Notes under the pieces: model-generated
Database searches by the model: none
What the model saw: the letters and a program-made list of their open reading frames with translations, nothing else
Told to the model about the DNA's origin: nothing
Translations under genes and position numbers: made by a program
Part shown: piece after piece, positions 51,893 through 60,887 of the stretch
Numbering within the stretch: position 1 is the first letter of the stretch
Layout: the number at the start of each line of letters is the position of its first letter
Assembly (NCBI RefSeq): GCF_021352225.1
Contig: NZ_JAAUVI010000016.1
Location: forward strand, 1-64,000
Source of the DNA: Methylobacterium sp. C25
Lineage (GTDB): Bacteria; Pseudomonadota; Alphaproteobacteria; Rhizobiales; Beijerinckiaceae
DNA: 64,000 nt
Direction of reading: 5' to 3'

Positions 51893-53269
51893 TCAGCCCG
51901 CCATCCGCGTTCGGGCGAACTGAAAGCCCATGTCGATCAGGAGCATGCTCAGGATCACGAGGCCGGTCAGCGGGAACAGCGCGCCGAGCACGACCACGAT
52001 CAGGCTGACGCCGGCCACCACCCGCTGGTCGCGCGGCCAGGGCGGCGTGCCGAGGCGGCCGGCGGGGCGGCGCTTCCACCACATCACGCCGGCCGTGACG
52101 GCGAGCAGGATCGTGGCGAGGCAGAAGGCCAGCATGGCGAGCTGGTTGGCGAGGCCGAAATGCTCGCCCTTATGGATGCCGATCCCGTATTGCACGGCCC
52201 GCGCGACGCCGCCGAGATCGCCGAAATGCACGTCGACCAGCGGCTTGCCCGTGTACTGGTCGAGGGAGACCATGCGCTGTTGGCCGACATCCTTCGGATA
52301 GGCCGCCGCCGCGAAGACGCCGGTCGGGCCGGTGGGCAGGGAGAGTTCGTAGCCGCGCGGCATGCCGAGCTGGGACAGGATCGCCGCGGCCCGATCGGTG
52401 CCGATGCCGCCGGCCGAGACCGGGGCTGATTTCGGAACCGGCGCGTCCTGCATCGCCCAACCGGCCGTTTCCAGCACCTGCCCCATCGGCACGGTGGAGA
52501 CGGGCTTGCCCGCCCAGAGCGCGCGAGGCTGGCCGAGGCCTGCCTCGTTCGACCAGACGCGGAACTGCTGGCCCCACCAGATCGACCAGGGCAGGCCGGT
52601 CGTGGCCAGGAACAGGATGCCGAGGCCGGCGACGAGGCCGGTCACGGCATGGAAATCCCGCCACCAGACCCGCTTGCTCGGGCTTTCGCGCACTGAGACG
52701 ACGCCTCCGGTCTGGCCGCGTGGCCACCACAGATAGGTGCCGGTGACCACGAGGATGATGGTGAAGCCCGCCACCACCTCGATCACACCGTTCGCGTTCG
52801 GCCCGAAATAGGCGAGGCTGTGCAGGTGCCTCAGCACCATCATGAACTCGCCGTCGCGATCGACCCGGTCGAGCACGTCGCCGTTATAGGGGTTGAGATA
52901 GACGAGGGTCTTGCGACCGCCCTCCTGCATCGTGACGATCGCCGAGGCGTCGGGCGCAGCCGGATCCGTGTAGGAGAGCGGCCGCCCGTTCGGCACCGCC
53001 TCGGAGGCGTTGAAGATCAGGCGGTCGGGACTGAGCGGCGCCTTCGCCTGCACCGCCACGACGTTCCGGTAGGCGAAGACGGTGCCGTTGATCTCGTCCT
53101 TGAACAGGTAGAGCGAGCCGGTGACCGAGAGCCCGATCAGGAAGGGCAGGCAGAGCAGCCCGGCATAGAAATGCCAGCGCCAGACGGCGCGATAGGCCGC
53201 CGCCTGCCACGAGGAGCGGATGCGCGGCAGGGCTGCGAGCGCAGCGTCGCCGGTGACGGTATGGGACAT
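51893..53269 (-). CDS. PepSY-associated transmembrane (PepSY_TM) protein
   Basis: ATG 53269 gives 458 residues. Four transmembrane segments are recognisable: WHFYAGLLCLPFLIGLSVTG, VIEVVAGFTIILVVTGTYLW, DFHAVTGLVAGLGILFLATT and LAMLAFCLATILLAVTAGVM, followed by hydrophobic C-terminal helices. Conserved His residues (WHFYAG, LRHLHSLAYFG, DFHAVTG, GIHKGEHFG) would ligate heme. PepSY_TM proteins such as FoxB/PiuB/FsrB act as inner-membrane ferrisiderophore reductases, so the protein probably reduces the iron complex taken up by the neighbouring receptor. Confidence 0.9.
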   Translation of the reverse strand: MSHTVTGDAALAALPRIRSSWQAAAYRAVWRWHFYAGLLCLPFLIGLSVTGSLYLFKDEINGTVFAYRNVVAVQAKAPLSPDRLIFNASEAVPNGRPLSYTDPAAPDASAIVTMQEGGRKTLVYLNPYNGDVLDRVDRDGEFMMVLRHLHSLAYFGPNANGVIEVVAGFTIILVVTGTYLWWPRGQTGGVVSVRESPSKRVWWRDFHAVTGLVAGLGILFLATTGLPWSIWWGQQFRVWSNEAGLGQPRALWAGKPVSTVPMGQVLETAGWAMQDAPVPKSAPVSAGGIGTDRAAAILSQLGMPRGYELSLPTGPTGVFAAAAYPKDVGQQRMVSLDQYTGKPLVDVHFGDLGGVARAVQYGIGIHKGEHFGLANQLAMLAFCLATILLAVTAGVMWWKRRPAGRLGTPPWPRDQRVVAGVSLIVVVLGALFPLTGLVILSMLLIDMGFQFARTRMAG

Positions 53270-53312
53270 GGAAAATGGGGTCCGGGCCTGGAGCGATCGG
53301 AGGACTGATCGA

Positions 53313-53690
53313 TCAGGCGGCCGGCGGACCCCTTGGATTCGTGGTGGGATCGGGCGGCGCGCGCGGCATGACCGCGTCGGAGGGCTGCCAGGCGAGCCGG
53401 ACGGCCTCCCGCGAGGGCCAAGCGACCGCAATGGCGACGGACGGTGCGGGCACGAGCGGAGTGTGCGAGGCCGCCATCGGCAGACAGCAATCATGCTGGC
53501 GGCAGGGCACGGAATGGTCGTCGGACGGGCCATTGGCCGGGCCCTGTTCGGCGCAGATCACGCTGGCCGGATCCGCCAGCGACGCGACCGGCTGCAAGGC
53601 GCCGAGGAAGGCCTGCAGGAACAGCGCATAGAGCGCGGCCACGGCAATGACCGCGCGGCCGTGAGCCGATCGGTACGAAGGCCTGCGCAT
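53313..53690 (-). CDS. DUF2946-like secreted cysteine protein
   Basis: ATG 53690 (MRRPSYRSAHGRAVIAVAAL) gives 125 residues with an N-terminal helix (AVIAVAALYALFLQAFLGAL), then SVICAEQGP and a CRQHDCCLP cluster, and a proline-rich tail. It is the likely first gene of the receptor/PepSY operon, 43 bases before the PepSY start. Cysteine/histidine content fits periplasmic metal binding, but this is inference. Confidence 0.62.
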   Translation of the reverse strand: MRRPSYRSAHGRAVIAVAALYALFLQAFLGALQPVASLADPASVICAEQGPANGPSDDHSVPCRQHDCCLPMAASHTPLVPAPSVAIAVAWPSREAVRLAWQPSDAVMPRAPPDPTTNPRGPPAA

Positions 53691-53996
53691 AATTCGACTA
53701 AAAGCTGCTGGTGGAACGAGCGTCAATGCGGCAGGGACAGCATTCCAAGGGCCGCCGGCGCGCGTTGCTGCGGCGCCACTCCTTCTCTGGAGGGAATCCG
53801 CGGTCACCTGACCACCGGTCATCGACAGAGATCGCCCGCCTTCGGGAAGTGTGGACGCTAACCTCGCGCGGCCGCAACGGGTGCCTCGTTGCCGGAGGGC
53901 CGCCCGTATGGAGATCCGGTTGCGGGACCAGCTCGACCGTCCTCATGCGGCGAGGTTGGGTCGGAATGCGACGCTACCCAGCGCCAAATGTCGACA

Positions 53997-55154
53997 CTAG
54001 AGAAGGCTGAGCTGGTCCCCTGGCCGTTCGGGCCGGCGAAAGAGGTCGGTGCGCTGCCGAAGTTTTTCCTCCGGGTAGCCGAGGCGCGTCTTGGCGATGC
54101 GGAAGCGGCGCCGGATCAGGTCGGCGTAGGGCCCCTCCCCGATCAGCCGCGTGCCCCAGGCCGAATCGTAGCTCTTGCCGCGGCGGGCCTGCCCGAGCAG
54201 CGAGAACACGTGATCCCGTCGGCCGGGATAATGCTCGGAGAACCAATCCCCGACGAGGCCGTCGAGCTCGTGCGGCAGGCGAAGCAGAACGTAGTTGGCC
54301 TCGCTGGCACCGGCCTCCCGCGCGGCTTTCAGGATGGCCTCGATTTCGTGGTCGTTGAGGGAGGGGATGATGGGGGCGACGATCACCATCACCGGCACGC
54401 CCGCCTCCGCCAGGCCCCGGATCGCCGCGAGGCGCTTCTGCGGGTGCGGTGCGCGCGGCTCCATGCGGCGGGCGAGGCCGGGATCGAGGGTGGTCACCGA
54501 GATCGCGACCTTGACGAGATCCTCTTCCGCCAGCGCAGAGAGGATGTCGCGGTCGCGCAGGACGAGCCCGGATTTGGTCACGATCCCGACCGGATGACGA
54601 AAGCGGGCGAGCACCTCCAGCACGCCACGGGTCAGGCGATGCTCGCGCTCGATCGGCTGGTACGGATCGGTCGCGGTGCCGAGCGCAACGGTGCGCGGGA
54701 CATAGCCGGGCCGCGAGAGATCCTTCTCCAACGCGGCCGCGGCGTTCGTCTTGGCGAACAGTCTCGTCTCGAAATCGAGGCCCGGCGAGAGTCCGACATA
54801 GGCATGATTGGGCCGCGCAAAGCAGTAGACGCAGCCATGCTCACAACCGCGATAGGGATTGATCGACCGGTCGAAACCGATGTCGGGCGAGGTGTTGTAG
54901 GTGAGCAGCGTTCGCGCGACTTCCGTTGCCACGGAGGTGCGCAGCGAATCCGGCGCCGCATCATGCTCTGGGTCAGCATGCGGAACATGTTCGCGCTGCG
55001 CGCCCCAGCCGTCGTCGAAATCCTCTCGGAACGCCGCCTCGAAGCGGCCGGTGGGATTCGCTGTCGCTCCGCGACCGCTCCGCGTTTCGGGGCGCGGGCG
55101 TGCACCAGCGATGCGGCGTGCTGTCTCCTTCGGATCGGGTTTGGACGAGGCCAT
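53997..55154 (-). CDS. PA0069-family radical SAM protein
   Basis: ATG 55154 (MASSKPDPKETARRIAGA) gives 385 residues. The iron-sulfur motif is RGCEHGCVYC (C104, C108, C111 as CxxxCxxC), preceded by DRSINPYRG and followed by TDPYQPIEREHRLT, LVKVAISVTTLDPGLARRME and PIIPSLNDHEIEAIL. The arrangement matches the SPL-related PA0069 family, whose substrate is unknown. It diverges from the glycosyltransferase-like gene at 55311, with about 156 bases between. Confidence 0.92.
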   Translation of the reverse strand: MASSKPDPKETARRIAGARPRPETRSGRGATANPTGRFEAAFREDFDDGWGAQREHVPHADPEHDAAPDSLRTSVATEVARTLLTYNTSPDIGFDRSINPYRGCEHGCVYCFARPNHAYVGLSPGLDFETRLFAKTNAAAALEKDLSRPGYVPRTVALGTATDPYQPIEREHRLTRGVLEVLARFRHPVGIVTKSGLVLRDRDILSALAEEDLVKVAISVTTLDPGLARRMEPRAPHPQKRLAAIRGLAEAGVPVMVIVAPIIPSLNDHEIEAILKAAREAGASEANYVLLRLPHELDGLVGDWFSEHYPGRRDHVFSLLGQARRGKSYDSAWGTRLIGEGPYADLIRRRFRIAKTRLGYPEEKLRQRTDLFRRPERPGDQLSLL

Positions 55155-55310
55155 GGCGGACGGGTCGCAATGCAGGACAACTAGAACATAAAGTGAACAT
55201 GCCTGTCCGTCGATGCACATATTGCGGGCATCGCGTTCAATCGCGGGGGATTTTGTCTGCGATCGCGGTCAACTGCTTGGCGCATCGTGAAAATGCGTTA
55301 TGGGCGCCGG

Positions 55311-55829
55311 ATGATCTCGGCCCTGATTCACGTGCCTCGGCCCGCCGATCCAGAGGCTGTCGAGCGGCTCGCCGATACGCTGAGCGCTTTGGTCGAGGGC
55401 GTGGCGGCAGGGCTCGTCGCCGATGCCGTGATCGTCTCGGCGCAGGCCTTCAGCGGATTGGAAATCATCGCCGACGGCTCCGGCGCCGCGCTCGTCGTCA
55501 GCGGATCGGAGAACCCATGGCAAGCCGCCGCGCGGGCCGCGCGACGCGACTGGCTGCTCTGCCTGGAAGCGGGCGATCTGCCGCGCGAGGGCTGGATCCG
55601 CAGCGTAGACAGGTTCGTCGGGACAGCCCGTCCGGACATAGTGCTCGGCCGGCTGCATCGCTCTCACGCAGCGCTCGGCGACCGGCTCGGCGCGCTCGTC
55701 GACACGCTCATCAACAGGGCGACGACAAGGCCCGGCGATCTGGTCCGCCGCGCGAGCTTGCTCGGCGCTCCGCCCCCTTCCCCGCGTCAGCGGCCAAAGG
55801 CGTTGTCGGCTTGGGTCGATCGTGCCTGA
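55311..55829 (+). CDS. GT2-like (glycosyltransferase A fold) protein, truncated or degenerate
   Basis: ATG 55311 (MISALIHVPRPADPEAVERL) gives 172 residues. The pattern NPWQAAARAARRDWLLCLEA and GDLPREGWIRSV follows the fold of bacterial family-2-like glycosyltransferases that begin MISVIIPT and carry RGRARNRG...LLFLD. The usual DDGS and DxD acidic motifs are absent (VSGSENPW, EAGDLP), so catalysis is doubtful. A homologous short gene next to PA0069-like genes appears in other Hyphomicrobiales, which supports a real but diverged protein. Confidence 0.62.
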   Translation: MISALIHVPRPADPEAVERLADTLSALVEGVAAGLVADAVIVSAQAFSGLEIIADGSGAALVVSGSENPWQAAARAARRDWLLCLEAGDLPREGWIRSVDRFVGTARPDIVLGRLHRSHAALGDRLGALVDTLINRATTRPGDLVRRASLLGAPPPSPRQRPKALSAWVDRA

Positions 55830-55909
55830 CAGCTCAGCATGGCGCAGCCGCCTGGCGACATGGACAGGCACCCGACTCCGCCTCATGATCCCGGTTACCG
55901 AAACGGTCG

Positions 55910-56381
55910 ATGATCCGGCCAATGCAACGCCTGCCCTACTCCTACCGAGACGACCCAAATGTCCCAGCCTTCCGCAACGACCTGCCGATTGTCGTCTACG
56001 ACGGAGTCTGCGGGCTTTGCTCCGGGATGGTGCGCTTCACATTATGGATCGATGGGTCACGCGAGCGCCATCGCTTCGTCGCAGCCCAGTCTCCAATCGG
56101 CGAGGCGCTCTTTCGGCACTACGGCTTGCGTTACGACAACTACGAAACGGTCCTCGTCATCAGCGGCGGCCGCTGCCTTCAGAAGTCGGAAGCTGTCCTC
56201 TCTCTGCTCGAGAGCCTCGGGCCGCCCTGGTCGTGGATCGGGCGCATCGGCGCACTAGTTGCCCACGCCGCTGCGCAACGCCGCCTACGAGTTCATTGCC
56301 AAGAACCGCTACCGGATCTGGGGCCGCGCAGACGCATGCCGGCGACCACCCCCGGGTGCCGAGGCGAGGTTTCTCGGATGA
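55910..56381 (+). pseudogene. Frameshifted DCC-family thiol-disulfide oxidoreductase
   Basis: The first part reads a DCC1-like protein: DLPIVVYDGVCGLCSGMVRF with the Cys-x2-Cys active site, then RFVAAQSPIGEALFRHYGLR and LQKSEAVLSLLESLG. At about 56258-56262 the family's C-terminal signature moves to another frame. From the CCC at 56262 the frame reads PTPLRNAAYEFIAKNRYRIW, then GRADAC and EARFLG, with a stop at 56379-56381. One extra base (or two missing) explains it. The uninterrupted first frame runs on to 56437 but loses the signature. This may be a true mutation or an assembly error. Confidence 0.8.
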
Positions 56382-56438
56382 TCGATCGGCTCTGCGACGC
56401 AGCCGCGCCCAGCCCTTTCGATCGAGACGCAGCGTGAT

Positions 56439-57329
56439 CTAGGCGCCTGCTCCGTCTGGGCGCTCCTCACGAGCCAATCTCAGCAGATTTTGTCCGTAGT
56501 TCGTTTTGGCGAAGAGCTCACCGCGGGCGATGAGCTGGTCTCGGGTGATGAATCCTTGGAGGTAGGCGATCTCTTCGAGGCAGGCGACCTGCAGTCCCTG
56601 ACGGTTCTGCAGGGTGCGCACGAACTCCGAGGCCTCCAGCAGACTGTCATGCGTGCCGGTGTCGAGCCAGGCATAGCCGCGGCTCATCTTCTCGACGTGG
56701 AGCTGACCGCGATCGAGGTAGGTCTGATTGACGCTCGTGATCTCCAACTCGCCCCGCGCGGAGGGTTTCACCTGCGCCGCGATGTCGAGCACCTGGTTGT
56801 CGTAGAAGTAAAGGCCGGTTACCGCCCATGGGGATTCCGGCTGCTGCGGCTTCTCGACGATGCGGCGCGGCCGGCCCTCTTTGTCCAGGCTGACCACGCC
56901 GTAGGCTTCCGGGTGGTCGACATGGTACGCGAACACTGTCGCGCCTTCCGTCCGCTGGACCGAGCGACGCAACAACTCACTCATGCCGTTGCCGAAAAAC
57001 AGGTTGTCGCCGAGCACCAGGGCGACCGGGTCGTTAGCCACGAACTCGCGGCCGATGATGAAGGCTTGGGCGAGCCCTTCCGGCTGTGGCTGGACCGCGT
57101 AGCTGAAGCTCAGGCCGAACTGCTCGCCGAAGCCCAGCAGGCGCTGATAGTTGCCGAGATGCTCGGGGCTGGAGATGACCAGGATCTCGCGGATGCCGGC
57201 GAGCATCAGCACCGAGATCGGATAGTAGATCATCGGTTTGTCGTAGACCGGCAGCAGCTGTTTGTTGATGGCGAGCGTCGCCGGATGCAGCCGCGTGCCG
57301 GAGCCGCCAGCGAGTACGATGCCCTTCAT
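56439..57329 (-). CDS. rfbA: Glucose-1-phosphate thymidylyltransferase
   Basis: The 296-residue protein has the nucleotidyltransferase motif GIVLAGGSGTRLHPATLAIN, KQLLPVYDKPMIYYPISVLM, VALVLGDNLFFG, EGATVFAYHVDHPEAYGVV and GYAWLDTGTHDSLLEASEFV. It makes dTDP-glucose from dTTP and glucose-1-phosphate, the first dTDP-rhamnose step. Its start overlaps the rfbD stop by four bases. It converges on the frameshifted DCC gene. Confidence 0.95.
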   Translation of the reverse strand: MKGIVLAGGSGTRLHPATLAINKQLLPVYDKPMIYYPISVLMLAGIREILVISSPEHLGNYQRLLGFGEQFGLSFSYAVQPQPEGLAQAFIIGREFVANDPVALVLGDNLFFGNGMSELLRRSVQRTEGATVFAYHVDHPEAYGVVSLDKEGRPRRIVEKPQQPESPWAVTGLYFYDNQVLDIAAQVKPSARGELEITSVNQTYLDRGQLHVEKMSRGYAWLDTGTHDSLLEASEFVRTLQNRQGLQVACLEEIAYLQGFITRDQLIARGELFAKTNYGQNLLRLAREERPDGAGA

Positions 57330-58231
57330 GGGATGGCCTTTTCGATTGCTTTGCGCGGTCCGACGAGCCGGTCGAGGATGTCCTCGAGCGCTTCTTGCCA
57401 GGGCCGCGGCGTGAGGCCGAAGGCGGCCGTCAGGCTTGCGGTCGATAGTTGAGAGTTGGCGGGGCGCCGTGCCGGAGTCCGGTAGGCGCTGGTCGGGATG
57501 CCCTCGACCGGGATCGCGCGCCCGCCGCGCTGGGCATTGCCGGCGACGATGGCTTGCGCGAAGCCGTGCCAGGTCGTGGCGCCCGCATTGACGCAGTGGA
57601 AAGTGCCGGTCGGGGCCTGCGCGTCTGCGACAAGCCGCAAGGCGATCGTGGCCAGTGCCGCAGCGAGATCGGCGGCGGAGGTGGGGCAGCCGTGCTGGTC
57701 ATCGACGACCGTGAGTGTGTCGCGCTCGGCGGCGAGCCGCAGCATGGTCTTCACGAAGTTGCCCCTGTGCGGGCTGACCACCCAGGCGGTGCGGACGATG
57801 GCATGGCGCGGATTGCCGGTGCGTACCGCCATCTCTCCGGCCGCCTTGCTCGCTCCGTAGACGCTGGTGGGGCCGATCGGTGTATTCGGCTCATAGGCGT
57901 CCGTGTCTGAGCCGTCGAAGACGTAGTCCGTCGAAACATGTACCAGCGGGATTTTCTTGCGAGCCGTTTCGGCGGCGAGAATGGCCGGAGCCAGCGCGTT
58001 GAGCCGCCAGGCGGCCGCAACGTCGCTCTCGGCCTTGTCGACGGCCGTGTAGGCGGCCGTGTTGATCACCGCAGCCCAGTCACGCTCACTGATGATCTGG
58101 GCGACAGCAGCCTCATCGGTGATATCGAGCGCCTCGCGGCTCGGCGCCTGGGCGTGCACGCCCTTCGGCCAGGGATAGGCTTGAAGCTCCGTCCCGACTT
58201 GGCCCGCTCCGCCGAGGATGAGGATGTCCAT
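57326..58231 (-). CDS. rfbD: dTDP-4-dehydrorhamnose reductase
   Basis: ATG 58231 gives 301 residues: MDILILGGAGQVGTELQAYP (NAD(P)-binding Rossmann), INTAAYTAVDKAESD, STDYVFDGSDTDAY, the YGASKAAGE motif containing YxxxK, and RTAWVVSPHRGNFVKTMLRL. It reduces dTDP-4-dehydro-L-rhamnose to dTDP-L-rhamnose. A GTG five codons upstream (VSVLP) is possible. The stop of rfbB is 12 bases upstream and the stop overlaps rfbA. Confidence 0.94.
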   Translation of the reverse strand: MDILILGGAGQVGTELQAYPWPKGVHAQAPSREALDITDEAAVAQIISERDWAAVINTAAYTAVDKAESDVAAAWRLNALAPAILAAETARKKIPLVHVSTDYVFDGSDTDAYEPNTPIGPTSVYGASKAAGEMAVRTGNPRHAIVRTAWVVSPHRGNFVKTMLRLAAERDTLTVVDDQHGCPTSAADLAAALATIALRLVADAQAPTGTFHCVNAGATTWHGFAQAIVAGNAQRGGRAIPVEGIPTSAYRTPARRPANSQLSTASLTAAFGLTPRPWQEALEDILDRLVGPRKAIEKAIP

Positions 58232-58242
58232 CGGGAGGACGC

Positions 58243-59304
58243 TCACGCCTGCCTGGCCGGCGCCAGTCCGAGGCGCTCGCCCGTATAGCGGCCCGCGCGG
58301 ATCGGCTGCCACCAGCTCTCATTCTCGAGATACCAGCGCACCGTCTCTTCCAGCGCCGCCTCGAAGACCTTCTCGGGCCGCCAACCGAGTTCGGCTTCAG
58401 CCTTGCTGCAGTCGATGGCGTAGCGCCGGTCGTGGCCGGGCCGGTCCGTCACGAAGTTGATGAGTTCTTCGTGCGGAGCGTTTTGCGGCCGGAGGTGGTC
58501 GAAGGCGGCGCAGAGCCCCTTCACGACACCGAGATTGTTCCTCACCGAGCGGCCGCCGAGCAGGTAGGTCTCGCCGACCCGCCCGCGCTCCAGCACGGCG
58601 ACGAGCCCTCTGGCGTGATCCTCGACATGGATCCAATCGCGCTCGTTGAGGCCATCGCCATAGACCGGCAGGCTCTTCCCCTCCAGCGCGTTGAGGATCA
58701 TCAGCGGGATCAGCTTCTCCGGGAAATGGCGTGGCCCGTAATTGTTCGAGCAGTTGGTCACCAGCACCGGCAGGCCGTAGGTCTCGTGCCAGGCCCGCGC
58801 CAGATGGTCGGAAGCGGCCTTCGAGGCCGAATAGGGCGATCGCGGATCATAGCGGCTCTCCTCCGTGAAGAAGGCGCCCTCCGGCAGCGAGCCGTAGACC
58901 TCGTCGGTGGAGACATGGAGGAAGCGAAACGCCTTCCGCTGCGCCTCGGACAGCGTCTCCCAGTATGTACGAGCGCCGTCGAGCATGACCTGTGTGCCGA
59001 CCACGTTGGTGCGCACGAACGCCCCCGGATCGGTGATCGAGCGATCGACGTGGCTCTCGGCAGCCAGATGCATCACTGCATCCGGCGCGAACTTGGCGAA
59101 GAGGGCGTGGATGCGGGCCGGATCGCAGATATCGGCCTGCACCAGCCGGTGCCGCGCATCGCCCTCCAGGGGAGCCAGCGAGATCGGATTGGCTGCGTAG
59201 GTCAGCGCATCGAGCGTGAGCACCTCGTGGCCGAGGTCCTGCACGAGATGCAGGACGAGCGCCGAGCCGATGAAGCCGCAGCCGCCGGTCACGATGATGC
59301 GCAT
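58243..59304 (-). CDS. rfbB: dTDP-glucose 4,6-dehydratase
   Basis: The 353-residue protein has the Rossmann motif TGGCGFIGSALVLHLV, DAVMHLAAESHVDRSI, the catalytic STDEVYGSLPEGAFFTEESR and the YxxxK site in SPYSASKAASDHL, plus TNCSNNYGPRHFPEKLIPLM. It converts dTDP-glucose to dTDP-4-dehydro-6-deoxyglucose. It is translated between rfbC and rfbD on one strand. Confidence 0.95.
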   Translation of the reverse strand: MRIIVTGGCGFIGSALVLHLVQDLGHEVLTLDALTYAANPISLAPLEGDARHRLVQADICDPARIHALFAKFAPDAVMHLAAESHVDRSITDPGAFVRTNVVGTQVMLDGARTYWETLSEAQRKAFRFLHVSTDEVYGSLPEGAFFTEESRYDPRSPYSASKAASDHLARAWHETYGLPVLVTNCSNNYGPRHFPEKLIPLMILNALEGKSLPVYGDGLNERDWIHVEDHARGLVAVLERGRVGETYLLGGRSVRNNLGVVKGLCAAFDHLRPQNAPHEELINFVTDRPGHDRRYAIDCSKAEAELGWRPEKVFEAALEETVRWYLENESWWQPIRAGRYTGERLGLAPARQA

Positions 59305-59342
59305 GACAATACTCTCCGTCAGCCGCCTGGGCGATCCTACAG

Positions 59343-59894
59343 TCAGAACAGCTCTGGCGCCTCGGCGAGCCGGGGGGCGGCCTTGTCCTTAGCCGAAAGG
59401 ATTGCCTCGGCCTCACTCACCGGCCAGTCGATCCCGATCTCGGGATCGTTCCAGACGATGTTACGGTCGTTCGCCGGGCTGTAATAGGCGTCGACCTTGT
59501 AGGCGACCATGGTGTTCGGCTCCAGGGTGCAGAAGCCGTGGGCGAAGCCGTGCGGTATGAAGAGCTGCTCACCATTCTCCGCATCGAGCCGCACAGCGAC
59601 GTACTTCCCGAAGGTCGACGAACCGCGTCGGATATCGACCGCCACATCGAGGATCGCCCCGGCCAGCACCCGCACGAGCTTGGCCTGTGCGGCAGGCGGG
59701 GTCTGAAAATGCAGGCCCCGCAGCGTCCCGACCGGCGCAGAGAACGACTGATTATCCTGCACGAACACGTTGGCGATGCCGCGCTCGGCCAGCTGGTCCA
59801 TCCGGAACACCTCCGAGAACCAGCCACGCTCGTCGCCATGCCGCTTCGGGATCACCCGCTTGACCTCGGGGATCTCGGTCTCAATCACTCGCAT
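59343..59894 (-). CDS. rfbC: dTDP-4-dehydrorhamnose 3,5-epimerase
   Basis: The 183-residue product is a full-length RmlC cupin: RVIPKRHGDERGWFSEVFRM, VFVQDNQSFSAPVGTLRGLH (catalytic His in RGLHFQ), LDVAVDIRRGSSTFGKYVAV, FIPHGFAHGFCTLEP and YKVDAYYSPANDRNIVWNDP. It is the first gene of rfbCBDA, which produces dTDP-rhamnose for O-antigen or other surface polysaccharides; no glycosyltransferase cluster is adjacent. Confidence 0.95.
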   Translation of the reverse strand: MRVIETEIPEVKRVIPKRHGDERGWFSEVFRMDQLAERGIANVFVQDNQSFSAPVGTLRGLHFQTPPAAQAKLVRVLAGAILDVAVDIRRGSSTFGKYVAVRLDAENGEQLFIPHGFAHGFCTLEPNTMVAYKVDAYYSPANDRNIVWNDPEIGIDWPVSEAEAILSAKDKAAPRLAEAPELF

Positions 59895-59976
59895 CGTCGC
59901 CCCCGAAAAATGGATCGTTCCTTGGCCGCGCGTTCAAGGGTGTGGGGGATGCCGAGTCAAGCAGGCCTCGCACCCC

Positions 59977-60408
59977 TTACCGCGCAAACTCCACCGCAAA
60001 GGCCAACTCAGTAAACCCCTCCAACGTCAGCAGCTTTGCCGGGGGCGGCGAAAAGGGCGCGGCCGCTTTGGCAGCTTGGAGCGCGCGTCTGTCGAGAGCA
60101 TCGGAGCCTGAACTCTCCTCGATTGCGGCGCCCTCCAGCATGCCTTCGGAACCAATCCGAATCCGGATCGTCACAGTACCCTCAGGAATGGCTGCGCGTG
60201 AATTTCGGGAACTGTTGCCGGGGAGATCCTGGGATGCTTCTTGGCCGGATCGGCTGACCTTCGTCACGACCATCGCTACCCATTGTGCCGGACTCTGCCG
60301 TGAGGCTGGCCGTTCCTTCACCTGTAGCGGCGAACCGGCTGCCGCGCTCTCGGGTTCGCCGAGGATCGCTACCGATACGAGACCTGCACAGACCAGTCGC
60401 GGCAGCAT
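59977..60408 (-). CDS. TonB C-terminal domain protein (periplasmic)
   Basis: The 143-residue protein has a signal peptide (MLPRLVCAGLVSVAILGEPE) and a TonB-like C-terminal domain (PEGTVTIRIRIGSEGMLEGA, SSGSDALDRRALQAAKAAAP, FTELAFAVEF). It lacks the usual N-terminal anchor plus long proline-rich spacer of a full TonB. It may be a stand-alone periplasmic adaptor or an envelope-stress component. It follows rfbC on the same strand but after an 82-base gap. Confidence 0.78.
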   Translation of the reverse strand: MLPRLVCAGLVSVAILGEPESAAAGSPLQVKERPASRQSPAQWVAMVVTKVSRSGQEASQDLPGNSSRNSRAAIPEGTVTIRIRIGSEGMLEGAAIEESSGSDALDRRALQAAKAAAPFSPPPAKLLTLEGFTELAFAVEFAR

Positions 60409-60438
60409 GGACTCCGGTCCCTGAGAGTGGTGCAGAAC

Positions 60439-60464
60439 AAAAAAGGGCGCCCGTAGGCGCCCTT
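60439..60464 (-). terminator. Rho-independent terminator after the 63-residue protein gene
   Basis: On the minus strand AAGGGCGCC and GGCGCCCTT pair around TAC(G) and are followed by TTTTT. It lies about 24 bases after the stop of the gene at 60487. Confidence 0.85.
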
Positions 60465-60486
60465 GGATGTCAAGCGGCCTTGCCGC

Positions 60487-60678
60487 TCACATCTTTTTCT
60501 TCTTCATCGACTTCGACTGCATCTTGCCACCGGACATCTTGCCGCTGGAGCCGCCGCCGGCATCTGCGTTGGATCCGGTCTGCATGGTGCTCTTGCCGCT
60601 GGCCGCCGAGGCGCCGGTGGCTCCGAAGCCGAGGGTTCCAAAGGCGAGCGCGGCCGCGAGCGCGAGGGCGAATTTCAT
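60487..60678 (-). CDS. Small secreted Ser/Gly/Lys-rich protein
   Basis: The 63-residue product has a signal peptide (MKFALALAAALAFGTLGFGA, cleaved near ASA/AS) and a mature part of about 37 residues rich in Ser, Gly, Lys and Met, ending MKKKKM. No fold is expected. Similar tiny secreted proteins occur in Hyphomicrobiales without known function. Its own terminator follows, so it is an independently transcribed, probably well expressed gene. Confidence 0.7.
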   Translation of the reverse strand: MKFALALAAALAFGTLGFGATGASAASGKSTMQTGSNADAGGGSSGKMSGGKMQSKSMKKKKM

Positions 60679-60887
60679 TATGCTACTCCCAGTTGTTGAG
60701 GCGGTAGATCGTCTTTTTGCCTCGGGACAACAGGTGGATTTCGGCTCGGTTCCTCAAATCACGGAGGCGGCAAACCCTCCGATCCTCAAGCTTTGCTTTC
60801 CGGCTTGCCGCGGATAAGCGCTTGCGAGCTTTCAGGGCGCCCCAATTCGTCCTCCCAAAACCAGCGCGCTCGGCCGCGAGACTTGCC

